From Chloroflexota bacterium (GTDB lineage: Bacteria; Chloroflexota; Anaerolineae; Ardenticatenales; Ardenticatenaceae): a stretch of 14,976 bases of DNA. Made by a program: the position numbers and the translations under genes. Below, piece by piece: positions 6,635 through 14,046 of the stretch (the first letter of the stretch is position 1; each line of letters starts with the position of its first letter). Below the pieces are notes generated by a model. The model did no database searches, was not told where the DNA came from, and worked only from the letters and a program-made list of their open reading frames with translations. The stretch covers positions 1 through 14,976 of the forward strand of contig DOUV01000773.1 in NCBI GenBank assembly GCA_003520455.1, given 5' to 3'.

Positions 6635-6681
6635 TTGCCGTCCGGTGGCCGGAGGTGAAGCCGCCGGCCACCGGACGGCAA
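6635..6681 (+). promoter_or_regulatory. Perfect 18-bp hairpin between binding-protein and dioxygenase genes
   Basis: Bases 6635-6652 and 6664-6681 are perfect 18-base inverted arms around an 11-base loop; the stem is mostly G and C. No U-run follows on either strand, so a classical intrinsic terminator is unlikely. Its place, just after the binding-protein gene, is where transporter operons often carry a hairpin that protects the upstream message or reduces read-through, so that receptor is made in excess over permease. The remainder of the 252-base gap holds a weak G/C stem at 6744-6759 and no gene. Confidence 0.65.
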
Positions 6682-6810
6682 ACAAGGACATCACGTGGGG
6701 AGCGGGGGGAGTCCTCGCACCCCCACGGCCAGGACGACTTGACCGCCCCCCTGGGGGCGCCGGATCATGGGCAAGTTCCGCCTCGTGGAGATGGAGAGAG
6801 GAGGATCCGA

Positions 6811-7785
6811 GTGAACGTCTTGCGGGGGAGCGATTTGCTCCAGTTCGAGGAATTAGGATACGTCGTGGTAGAGGGGATCTTCGACCCTGAGGAGGACTTT
6901 CAACCGGTAGTCGAAGAGTATGAAGAGTTGCTGGATACTCTCGCGACGCGCTGGGTGGATGAGGGCTCCCTCTCGTCCTCCTACCGTGGCCTGCCTTTCG
7001 AAGAGCGACTGCTCCGCATCCTCGCTGAGTCTGGCCCGGCGTACTCCCCGCAATACCTGGACATCTCGTTGCCCCAGGCCGAGATCACCGAAGAGACGCC
7101 CATGCACCACGGTCCCGCCGTCTTCAACTTGCTGCGCACCCCGCGCTTGTTGGACGCCGTGGAGGATTTGATCGGCCCGGAGATCTTCAGCAATCCGGTC
7201 CAGCATGTGAGGATCAAGCCGCCCGAGCACTTGATCCCCTCGGACAAGCGGCACCCACTCTCGACCAGAACACAGTGGCACCAGGATCTCGGCGTCATCG
7301 ACCCCGAGGCCGACGGCGCGAACATCCTCACCGTCTGGCTTCCATTGACGGAGGCGACCGTCGAGAACGGCTGCCTGGTGGTAGAGCCGCGGAGCCACAA
7401 GGGTGAGTTGGTCGCACACTGCACTCTCGACGAGTACAAAGGGCTATTTGGGATTCCGGAGCGCTACCTTGGTCCTGAACAGGTCCCGCTCCCGATGAAG
7501 CCTGGTGATGTCCTCTTCATGCACAAGAAAACCAAGCACGCCTCGCTGCCGAACGTGAGCGACGCGATTCGCTGGAGCTTTGACCTGCGATATCAGCCGA
7601 TTGGGGAGCCGACCGGCCGCCCGTGGTTCCCGGGCTTCGTCGCGCGCAGCCGCGCCCATCCCGAATGGGAACTTACCGACCCGGCCGCATGGGCGCAGCG
7701 GTGGCGCGACGCTCGCACCGCGCTGGCCTCCTCGCAGAATCCGAAGTTCAACCGCTGGAAAGAGGACGATCCTCGTTGCGCTTGA
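6811..7785 (+). CDS. PhyH-family Fe(II)/2-oxoglutarate-dependent dioxygenase
   Basis: A 324-residue cytosolic jelly-roll oxygenase. The iron-binding facial triad is visible as His157 and Asp159 (WHQDLG) and His243 (KTKHASLPN), with Arg254 (IRWSFDLRY) placed to hold 2-oxoglutarate. The segments WLPLTEATVENGCLVVEPRSHKG and PGDVLFMHKKTKHASLPN are typical of the phytanoyl-CoA dioxygenase family, whose bacterial members hydroxylate varied small substrates, including phosphonates, ectoine and secondary metabolites. GTG at 6811 is chosen because AGAGGAGG precedes it by about seven bases; the frame is open back to 6595, but that stretch is low-complexity and covers the 18-bp hairpin. It sits between receptor and permease genes, so it probably acts early on the imported compound. 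Its exact substrate cannot be predicted. Confidence 0.92.
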   Translation: MNVLRGSDLLQFEELGYVVVEGIFDPEEDFQPVVEEYEELLDTLATRWVDEGSLSSSYRGLPFEERLLRILAESGPAYSPQYLDISLPQAEITEETPMHHGPAVFNLLRTPRLLDAVEDLIGPEIFSNPVQHVRIKPPEHLIPSDKRHPLSTRTQWHQDLGVIDPEADGANILTVWLPLTEATVENGCLVVEPRSHKGELVAHCTLDEYKGLFGIPERYLGPEQVPLPMKPGDVLFMHKKTKHASLPNVSDAIRWSFDLRYQPIGEPTGRPWFPGFVARSRAHPEWELTDPAAWAQRWRDARTALASSQNPKFNRWKEDDPRCA

Positions 7786-7822
7786 GGCGCCGAGACTGGA
7801 AGCGTGAGAGCAAGGTGACGCT

Positions 7823-8767
7823 GTGAGTCAATACATCCTGCGCCGCATTCTGCAGGCGATCCCTGTTCTGTTTTTCGTCTCCATTGCCGTCTTCCTGATG
7901 ATTCGCCTGATCCCTGGCGACCCTGCCCATGCCATCCTGGGAGATCAGGCACTCCCCGATCAGGTGAAATTGCTGAATCGGCAAATGGGATTGGATCAGC
8001 CGCTACACATCCAATACATTGGGTGGCTGGGGAGGGCGGTGCGCGGCGACTTTGGTGAGTCGTTGATCAACGACTTCGAAGTGATGAGGATGATTCGTTT
8101 GAAGGCGCCGGCCAGCATTGAGCTGGCGCTTGCAAGCGTGCTGGTCGCTCTGGTGATCGCCGTGCCAACGGGAACGATCTCGGCCTTTCGCCCCCGATCC
8201 TGGCTCTCGAGCGCCATCTCGTTCTTCAACGCGGTTTTCTATGCCGTGCCGACCTTCTGGCTGGCGATCCTGCTTGGGATTCTCTTCGGTCTCAAGCTGG
8301 GATGGCTCCCGCCATCCGGCCACGTTCCCCTGACCGAAGACCCGGCGCGGTTCTTTCGCTTTCTCATCCTTCCGGCGCTGACTCTTGGCGTCTGGCTCTC
8401 CACCGTGCTAAGTCGCTTCCTGCGCACGGCCCTCCTGGAAGTCTTGAACCAGGATTACATCCGCACCGCGCGGGCGAAGGGATTGTATGAACGCGTGATA
8501 ATCTTCAGGCACGCGCTGCCAAACGCGATGATCTCGATGGTGACCGTGCTCGGGTTGCTCCTCGCGAGCCTCTTGGGCGGCGCGGTCGTCACGGAGGCTG
8601 TCTTCGACTGGCCGGGCCTTGGCCGTACGCTCCTTGATGCGATCCTGAAACGAGATTACACGATGGTGCAGGGCATCGTGCTGCTGATCGCGTTCTTCTT
8701 TGTCATGGTGAACCTTCTCACTGACATCCTCTACGCGTTTCTCGACCCTCGAATCCACTACCAGTAG
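7823..8767 (+). CDS. DppB/OppB-like ABC transporter permease
   Basis: A 314-residue inner-membrane permease with an N-terminal hydrophobic segment (IPVLFFVSIAVFLMIRLIPGDPA, within residues 10-40) characteristic of DppB/OppB, about six predicted membrane segments, and the EAA coupling loop (DYIRTARAKGLYERVIIFRHALPNA, about residues 209-235) that docks the ATPase. It forms the translocation pore with the DppC-like subunit encoded 47 bases downstream. The start is GTG at 7823, preceded by AAGGTGA. It lies 37 bases after the dioxygenase gene. Family members carry peptides, nickel or glycosides, so the subunit alone does not define the cargo. Confidence 0.95.
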   Translation: MSQYILRRILQAIPVLFFVSIAVFLMIRLIPGDPAHAILGDQALPDQVKLLNRQMGLDQPLHIQYIGWLGRAVRGDFGESLINDFEVMRMIRLKAPASIELALASVLVALVIAVPTGTISAFRPRSWLSSAISFFNAVFYAVPTFWLAILLGILFGLKLGWLPPSGHVPLTEDPARFFRFLILPALTLGVWLSTVLSRFLRTALLEVLNQDYIRTARAKGLYERVIIFRHALPNAMISMVTVLGLLLASLLGGAVVTEAVFDWPGLGRTLLDAILKRDYTMVQGIVLLIAFFFVMVNLLTDILYAFLDPRIHYQ

Positions 8768-8778
8768 AGATAGTTCGT

Positions 8779-8802
8779 GCGAGCAGTGCGATTGCGAGCA
8801 GT
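8779..8802 (+). repeat. 9-base direct repeat in the gap between the two permease genes
   Basis: GCGAGCAGT occurs at 8779-8787 and again at 8794-8802, a 15-base period, within the 47-base gap just before the ribosome binding site AAGGAT of the second permease. It may be chance or a small local duplication; no function is evident. Confidence 0.3.
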
Positions 8803-8814
8803 AAGGATCCGCCA

Positions 8815-9711
8815 ATGACCTCAATAACCGGCCGAGTGACTCCCTTTCCCAGCTACGCCGGCCTCCGCGAAAGTAGCCTGCTGCTGCGAACGGTTGCGCA
8901 GATCACCCGCAACCGGCTGGCGACGGCGTCCTTCGGCTTCGTGCTGCTGCTGGTTCTTGTGGCGCTCCTCGCCCCGGTGATAACACCCTACGACCCGCTC
9001 GCGCTCGATAAGAAGGCCAACCTCCAGGCGCCGTCGTTTGACCATCCACTCGGAACGGACCAGCGCGGCCGAGATATTTTCAGCCGGTTGATTTACGCCT
9101 CGCGTATCTCTCTCAGTGTCGGGATAGTTGCCGTGTTGCTCTCGACCGTCGTGGGGGTACCGGTTGGCCTGATGGCCGGCTACTTCCGTGGAACGACCGA
9201 TACGATTCTCATGCGGATTCTGGATGCGCTGCTGGCCTTTCCGCCCATTCTCCTTGCCATGGCAATCGTGACCATCATTGGGCCAGGCTCCACGAATGCA
9301 ATGGTCGCCGTGGCCGTGACGGGTATCCCGACCTTCGCGCGGCTGGCGCGCGCCAGCACGCTCTCGCAAGTCGAGCTCGACTACGTTACGGCGGCGCGCG
9401 CGATCGGCGCCGGCCCGTGGCGCATCATCTTCCGTTCGATCCTACCCAACGCGTTCGCGCCGGTCCTGGTCCAGATGTCGCTGGCTGTCGCCTACGCCAT
9501 CCTGCTGGAAGCCGCGCTCAGCTTCTTTGGCCTGGGGACGCAGCCGCCGACTCCGTCCTGGGGTGCAATGTTGAGCGAGGCGCGCGGCTACCTCCACCTT
9601 GCGCCGTGGTACGCGATTGCACCTGGTGTGATCATCACTCTGCTCGTTCTGGCCCTCAATACCTTCACCGACGGGCTGCGCGACGCGCTTGATCCCTCCC
9701 ACCAACATTGA
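8815..9711 (+). CDS. DppC/OppC-like ABC transporter permease
   Basis: A 298-residue inner-membrane permease, partner of the DppB-like subunit. It shows the N-terminal extension and first membrane segment typical of DppC (LATASFGFVLLLVLVALLAP near 40-60), the HPLGTDQRGRDIFSRLIYASRISL periplasmic motif, and the EAA loop DYVTAARAIGAGPWRIIFRSILPN (about 189-212), ending with DGLRDALDP, a usual family close. ATG at 8815 has AAGGAT upstream. Normal systems need one or two ATPases of the DppD/DppF type; neither is found downstream in this window, where enzymes begin after 16 bases. The ATPases may be beyond the right edge or shared with another system. Confidence 0.95.
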   Translation: MTSITGRVTPFPSYAGLRESSLLLRTVAQITRNRLATASFGFVLLLVLVALLAPVITPYDPLALDKKANLQAPSFDHPLGTDQRGRDIFSRLIYASRISLSVGIVAVLLSTVVGVPVGLMAGYFRGTTDTILMRILDALLAFPPILLAMAIVTIIGPGSTNAMVAVAVTGIPTFARLARASTLSQVELDYVTAARAIGAGPWRIIFRSILPNAFAPVLVQMSLAVAYAILLEAALSFFGLGTQPPTPSWGAMLSEARGYLHLAPWYAIAPGVIITLLVLALNTFTDGLRDALDPSHQH

Positions 9712-9727
9712 GGTTGTGACCAGGTTC

Positions 9728-10864
9728 ATGAAAATCTCGGGCATCAACGTTTTTACAGTTCAGGCCAGATGGCGCAACTGGGTCTTTGTTCAAGTAGAAA
9801 CCGACGAGGGCGTGACGGGCATTGGCGAGTCCACCCTCGAAGGCAAGGCCGCGACTGTTGAGGGCGCGATTCTTGACTTGAAGATGGACCTGCTCGGTGA
9901 GAATCCGCAGGACGTGGAGCGACTGTGGCAGAAAGTGTTCTACCACGCGGCGTGGCACGGCTCGGCGCTCTACTCCGCCTGGAGCGGCATCGAGATGGCC
10001 CTGTGGGACATCAAGGGGAAAGTGCTGGGGACCCCGGTCTACAATCTTCTGGGTGGGCGGTGTCGGGATACGGTTCGTCTGTACGCCAACCTCTGGTACG
10101 TGGGCGCCGAGACGCCGGACGAGTACGCGGAGAAAGCGCGCGCGATTGTGGGGCGCGGCTTCACGGCGCTCAAGTGGGAAGCTTTTGGTGCCGGCTATGC
10201 CGGGGTCGAGGCAGCGACGATCCGGCGAACGGTCGAGCGCGTGCGCGCCGTGCGGGACGTCGTCGGCGAAGACGTGGACATTATGATTGACGTCGGCGGC
10301 CGGTTTGTCCCTGAAGCGGCGATCAAGCTTGGCCGGGCTCTGGAACAGTTTGCGCCGTTCTGGTATGAAGAGCCGGTCCACTGGAGCGGAATGGATGCGC
10401 TGGCGAAAGTGGCTGGGAAAGTGAATGTGCCGATCGCGACCGGCGAGAAGCTCTTCACCAAGTTTGGCTTCAAGCAATTGTTGGAACGCCAGATCGCCGG
10501 CGTCATCCAGCCCGACCTCTGCCACGCCGGTGGCATTCTGGAGGTAAAGAAGATCGCCGCGATGGCCGAGGCGAACTACGTGATGGTGGCACCCCACAAT
10601 CCGAACGGCCCGGTCTCGACGGCGGCCTGCCTGCAACTGGCTGCCTGTGTCCCCAATTTCCTGATCCTCGAGTATCACGTGGACGACGTCGCCTGGCGGG
10701 ATGAGATCGTGACCCCTGCCGAGCAGGTCGAGGACGGCCACCTGGCAATTCCCACCGCCCCGGGCCTGGGCATCGAATTCAACGCCGAAGCGGCCGCCGC
10801 TCATCCCTACGAACCTGTTCGGCTCGGCGACATCTTCCCGGGCCTCTCCCCCTTCTGTCTCTGA
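9728..10864 (+). CDS. Enolase-superfamily (MR/MLE) enzyme, D-galactonate-dehydratase-like
   Basis: A 378-residue sugar-acid dehydratase or epimerase candidate with capping domain (1-120) and TIM barrel (130-350). Metal ligands are Asp188 (MIDVGG), the Glu pair 214-215 (YEEP) and Glu240 (TGEK); the His-Asp dyad is His290 (APHNPNGP) with Asp263 (QPDLCHAGG). These abstract the proton next to the carboxylate. By recalled comparison with E. coli DgoD, the second catalytic His (DFHG) is Gly190 here, so true galactonate dehydratase activity is doubtful. ATG at 9728 begins the family-typical MKI; its ribosome binding site is weak, consistent with coupling to the permease gene that ends 16 bases before. 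It is the first of three successive sugar-acid dehydratase-type genes. Confidence 0.9.
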   Translation: MKISGINVFTVQARWRNWVFVQVETDEGVTGIGESTLEGKAATVEGAILDLKMDLLGENPQDVERLWQKVFYHAAWHGSALYSAWSGIEMALWDIKGKVLGTPVYNLLGGRCRDTVRLYANLWYVGAETPDEYAEKARAIVGRGFTALKWEAFGAGYAGVEAATIRRTVERVRAVRDVVGEDVDIMIDVGGRFVPEAAIKLGRALEQFAPFWYEEPVHWSGMDALAKVAGKVNVPIATGEKLFTKFGFKQLLERQIAGVIQPDLCHAGGILEVKKIAAMAEANYVMVAPHNPNGPVSTAACLQLAACVPNFLILEYHVDDVAWRDEIVTPAEQVEDGHLAIPTAPGLGIEFNAEAAAAHPYEPVRLGDIFPGLSPFCL

Positions 10865-10893
10865 TGCACGACGAAGAAGGAAGGAGGTCCTCA

Positions 10894-11892
10894 GTGAAAC
10901 TTCCGATGCGGCTCGGCTTGGGCCAATTCAGCGACATCACCGGCGAGCGGCTGACCTTCATCCGCCAACTCGGTGTCGTCGACGTACTGCTGAACACCCC
11001 CACCCTGCCCGGTGAAACCTATTGGGAGTACGAGGATCTGCTCGGCCTGCGAACGCGCATTGAGGACGCCGGGCTCCGGCTGGCCGCGATCGAGAATGTC
11101 CCGCTGTCGTTCTACGACAAGGCGATGTTGGGCCTGCCCGGCCGCGACGAGCAGATCCGGCACATGATGACTACGATCCGCAACCTGGGCCGGGCCGGCA
11201 TCCCGATCCTTGGCTACCATTGGATGCCGAACGGCGTCTGGCGGACGGGGGTGAGTTCGACCGGGCCGGGAGGCGCCCGCGTCTCCAGTTTCGATCTCGA
11301 AGCGGCCCGCAGCGCGCCGCTGACCCACGGTCGTGAGTTTGCTCTTGAAGAGATGTGGGATGCCTACGCGTATTTCATGAGTGCGGTTCTCGGCGCGGCC
11401 CAGGAAGCGGGCGTCAGGTTGGCGCTGCATCCCGACGATCCGCCGGTCGAATCCCTCGGCGGTATCCCCCGCCTGTTTCGGAACTTCGCCGGCTTCCAAC
11501 GGGCGATGGAATTGGCCGACAGTCCCATGCACGGCCTGGATTTCTGCGTGGGGTCCTGGTCGGCGATGGAAACCGACGTGCTTGGTGCGCTCCGCTCCTT
11601 TGGCGAGCGCGGGAAGATCGTCTACGTGCATTTCCGCGACGTTCAGGGGGTCGTGCCACGATTCCAGGAATGCTTCCTCAATCAGGGCAACTGCGACATG
11701 CTGGCCGTCATGAGGACGCTGAAAGAGGTCGGATTCAGCGGCTTCGTGATCCCAGACCACGTGCCCTATCTGATCGAAGACAGACCGTGGAGAGATCAGG
11801 ACGGCACTTCGAACGCCGGGGGATACCTTGGACGGGCGCACGCGATCGGGTACATGAGCGCCCTGCTCGATGTCGTCAATTCGCTCGATTGA
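10894..11892 (+). CDS. UxuA-like mannonate dehydratase (xylose-isomerase-like TIM barrel)
   Basis: A 332-residue enzyme resembling UxuA, which dehydrates D-mannonate to 2-keto-3-deoxygluconate using a divalent metal. Conserved pieces are LALHPDDPP (His179), VYVHFRDVQG (His246), DHVP (Asp288, His289) and a C-terminal GRAHAIGYMSALL. It is shorter than E. coli UxuA (394 residues), mainly at the ends and in loops, as in other short UxuA-like proteins. An ATG at 10864 overlaps the previous stop, but AAGGAGGT stands five bases before GTG at 10894, so the GTG is the better start. Placed between two enolase-superfamily dehydratases, it suggests that hexonate or uronate-derived acids pass through this pathway. 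True mannonate specificity is likely but unproven. Confidence 0.9.
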   Translation: MKLPMRLGLGQFSDITGERLTFIRQLGVVDVLLNTPTLPGETYWEYEDLLGLRTRIEDAGLRLAAIENVPLSFYDKAMLGLPGRDEQIRHMMTTIRNLGRAGIPILGYHWMPNGVWRTGVSSTGPGGARVSSFDLEAARSAPLTHGREFALEEMWDAYAYFMSAVLGAAQEAGVRLALHPDDPPVESLGGIPRLFRNFAGFQRAMELADSPMHGLDFCVGSWSAMETDVLGALRSFGERGKIVYVHFRDVQGVVPRFQECFLNQGNCDMLAVMRTLKEVGFSGFVIPDHVPYLIEDRPWRDQDGTSNAGGYLGRAHAIGYMSALLDVVNSLD

Positions 11893-11914
11893 TATTTTGA
11901 CAAGGAGAAGCTGG

Positions 11915-13123
11915 ATGAAGATCGTCGACGTCAAAGCAACACCCGTGTACGTGGAAATGGAGGCACCCCTCCTGTGGAGTATGGGGGTCGAGCCGGGAAC
12001 GACACGAACGGTGATTCAACTCTACACCGACGACGGCATCGTCGGAATCGGCGAGACCTATGGCGGCGCGTCCACGGCCCGGCGGATCGAGGAATCGCGT
12101 CCCTTCTTTATCGGCATGGATCCGTTTGAGATTCAAACGGTGATTCAGCGGTTTGAGGTCTTCCGAATGACCTCGGAACAGATGGCCCGTGCCGCCGAGA
12201 TGAAGTATGTGGGCGCCGGCATCGAGATGGCCATCTGGGATATCATCGGGAAGGCGTTGAACAAGCCGCTCTATAAACTGTGGGGTGGCGCCGGCGATAC
12301 CTTCGTTCCCTTTGTGGCCTACGTCTTCTATCGCTACGAGAAGAACGGCATCGGCGGCGAGTCGACCGCGCAGGACATCGCGCGCCGCTATGGTGAGCTG
12401 GTCGAGAAGTACGGTTTTGATGGCGTGAAGCTGAAAGGCGGTGTCTTCCCGCCCGACGAGGAACTGGCGGCGGTGAAGGCCCTGCGTGAGACGTTCGGCG
12501 ATCAGATCAAGTTCCTGCGCTTCGATCCTAACCAGGCCTGGACCGTCGAGACGTCGGTCCGCTCCATTAACAAGATGGAGCAGTACGACCTCGAATACGT
12601 CGAAGACCCGACCTGGGATATTCAGGGCATGGCCCTGGTCCGCGAGGACGTGCGCGTGCCCCTCGCCACCAACCAGGCCGTCATCAGCTTCCCGCAAATT
12701 GCGCCCGCGGTGCGGATGCGCGCCATTGACGTGCTGATGGTTGACCTCTACTTCTGGGGCGGCGTTTCTCAGGCCAAGAAGGTGGCGGCGATCTGCGAGA
12801 CGTTCAACATCGGCTTGGCGATGCATAGCGACCGCGAACTCGGCATCGGCACGGCGGCGGGGCTGCATTTCTGGGCGTCGACCCCCACCATCTCCCATTA
12901 CTACGACTCGCACTATCACGACCAGGTGGGCGACGTCATCACCGAGCCGTTCGTCTTTCGTGACGGCGGCCTGCGGGTGCCCGAGGGACCGGGGTTGGGG
13001 GTCGAACTGGACGAGGAGCGCTTGAAATACCACCACCGCCTGTACGAGGAGCGCGGCGACGACGTCGAGTTCTTCGACCCGGTCCGCCGGCCCGGGTGGA
13101 CGCCGCACCTGCCGCTCTGGTGA
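11915..13123 (+). CDS. Enolase-superfamily sugar-acid dehydratase, glucarate-dehydratase-like
   Basis: A 402-residue dehydratase of the glucarate-dehydratase branch. The catalytic set known from E. coli GudD is present: the KxK pair Lys172/Lys174 (VKLKGG), metal ligands Asp204 (DPNQAW), Glu230 (VEDP) and Asn253 (ATNQ), and the Asp277/His304 dyad (VDLYFWGG, AMHSDRE). The use of Asn as third ligand is the signature that separates this branch from mandelate racemase. Glucarate dehydratase yields 5-keto-4-deoxyglucarate. ATG at 11915 follows AAGGAGAAG and begins the usual MKI. It differs from the neighbour at 9728 in ligands and base residues, so the two are not recent duplicates and probably act on different diastereomers or different steps. 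Substrate may be an aldarate other than glucarate. Confidence 0.93.
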   Translation: MKIVDVKATPVYVEMEAPLLWSMGVEPGTTRTVIQLYTDDGIVGIGETYGGASTARRIEESRPFFIGMDPFEIQTVIQRFEVFRMTSEQMARAAEMKYVGAGIEMAIWDIIGKALNKPLYKLWGGAGDTFVPFVAYVFYRYEKNGIGGESTAQDIARRYGELVEKYGFDGVKLKGGVFPPDEELAAVKALRETFGDQIKFLRFDPNQAWTVETSVRSINKMEQYDLEYVEDPTWDIQGMALVREDVRVPLATNQAVISFPQIAPAVRMRAIDVLMVDLYFWGGVSQAKKVAAICETFNIGLAMHSDRELGIGTAAGLHFWASTPTISHYYDSHYHDQVGDVITEPFVFRDGGLRVPEGPGLGVELDEERLKYHHRLYEERGDDVEFFDPVRRPGWTPHLPLW

Positions 13124-13178
13124 TCCTGCCTCGATCGGTCCCCGGCGCAACGACCGAGACGAAACGGAATGTGCGAGA

Positions 13179-14036
13179 ATGAAGCAACTCACGACGTTGG
13201 CGCGCCCCTTCATCGTCTGTGTCCTCACCGATCGGACGGTGGATGCGGCGATTGCCACGATGCGGCTGGCGCTGTACGAGGGCGCTGACGCCTACGAGGT
13301 GAACCTGCCGGCGCTCGGCGCGGCCGGTGCCCAGGCCCTTCGGCGTCTCTTCAGCGCGGTCGACCGCCCGATCTATACGAGCTGCCGGCGGGCCGGCTTT
13401 ATGACCGTCTACGGATTCGAACGGCGCGAGCTGCCGGCCTGGAGCGATGAAGAGCGCATGCAGCAGCAACTCGATGCGTTGTCGCTCGGCTCGGTCGCCA
13501 TTGATATGGAGATGGATACCTTCGATCCGCATCCGGCGCCGCCGCTCGGCACACCGGACGCGGAGGGATGTGGCCGCGCGACCGGCGAGCCGGCGGAACT
13601 GACCCGCGATCCGGCCGCACTCGAGCGGCAACGGGCCATCATCGCTGATGCTCACGCGGCCGGTGGGGAGGTGATTCTCTCCTGCCATACCGGCCGGCCG
13701 CAGAGCCGGGATGGCCTGATGCGTATCGCCGGCCTGGCGGCAGAGCGTGGCGCCGATCTGGTCAAAATCGTCTCGCCCTGCCCGCGGCTGGAGGATCTCC
13801 TGGCGCTCATCGAGGCCACGGCGCGTCTCGCAGAGCGCCTCCCTCTTCCCTTTATCCTGGTTGGCGCCGGGGAGAATGGGACCCTGAGCCGCACAATCGG
13901 GATGGCCCTCGGCTCGGCGTGGGCGCTGGGGCAGCAGACGTTGACGCCGGGCGGCTTCCACCCCCAGCCGCTGGTCGCCCATCTGCGCGAGATTCGGCGC
14001 CTGGTGCCGTGGCGCTACCACGCCGAGGCCGGGTGA
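13179..14036 (+). CDS. Type I 3-dehydroquinate-dehydratase-like Schiff-base TIM barrel
   Basis: A 285-residue class I aldolase-fold protein. Features of type I dehydroquinase are present: Asp109/Glu111 (IDMEMD), catalytic His170 (SCHTGRP), Schiff-base Lys196 (ADLVKIVS) and Arg238 with the distinctive ending GENGTLSRTIGMALGS. It is longer than AroD (about 250), with an insertion around residues 115-145, and the early substrate-binding E-x-R is E-V-N here. AroD dehydrates 3-dehydroquinate through a lysine imine. In this operon of sugar-acid dehydratases, without other shikimate genes, a catabolic role on a dehydroquinate-like or keto-deoxy acid is more likely. ATG at 13179 has only a weak GGA upstream. 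The gap to the MlrC gene is 10 bases, implying co-translation. Fold secure, reaction inferred. Confidence 0.82.
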   Translation: MKQLTTLARPFIVCVLTDRTVDAAIATMRLALYEGADAYEVNLPALGAAGAQALRRLFSAVDRPIYTSCRRAGFMTVYGFERRELPAWSDEERMQQQLDALSLGSVAIDMEMDTFDPHPAPPLGTPDAEGCGRATGEPAELTRDPAALERQRAIIADAHAAGGEVILSCHTGRPQSRDGLMRIAGLAAERGADLVKIVSPCPRLEDLLALIEATARLAERLPLPFILVGAGENGTLSRTIGMALGSAWALGQQTLTPGGFHPQPLVAHLREIRRLVPWRYHAEAG

Positions 14037-14046
14037 GGAGGGCACC

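Noticed and set aside
6595..6810. N-terminal extension of the PhyH protein
   Set aside because: It spans the 18-bp hairpin and low-complexity sequence; the SD and the family start favour the GTG at 6811.
13135..13157. Small inverted repeat TCGGTC/GACCGA between the glucarate-dehydratase-like and AroD-like genes
   Set aside because: Six-base arms with an 11-base loop and no U-run; expected by chance in GC-rich sequence.
11876..13258. A 460-codon minus-strand frame opposite the glucarate-dehydratase-like gene
   Set aside because: The plus-strand protein carries a complete catalytic set in the same bases; the reverse frame has no family character and is an antisense shadow common in GC-rich genes. 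The same applies to the 389-codon frame at 12939-14108.
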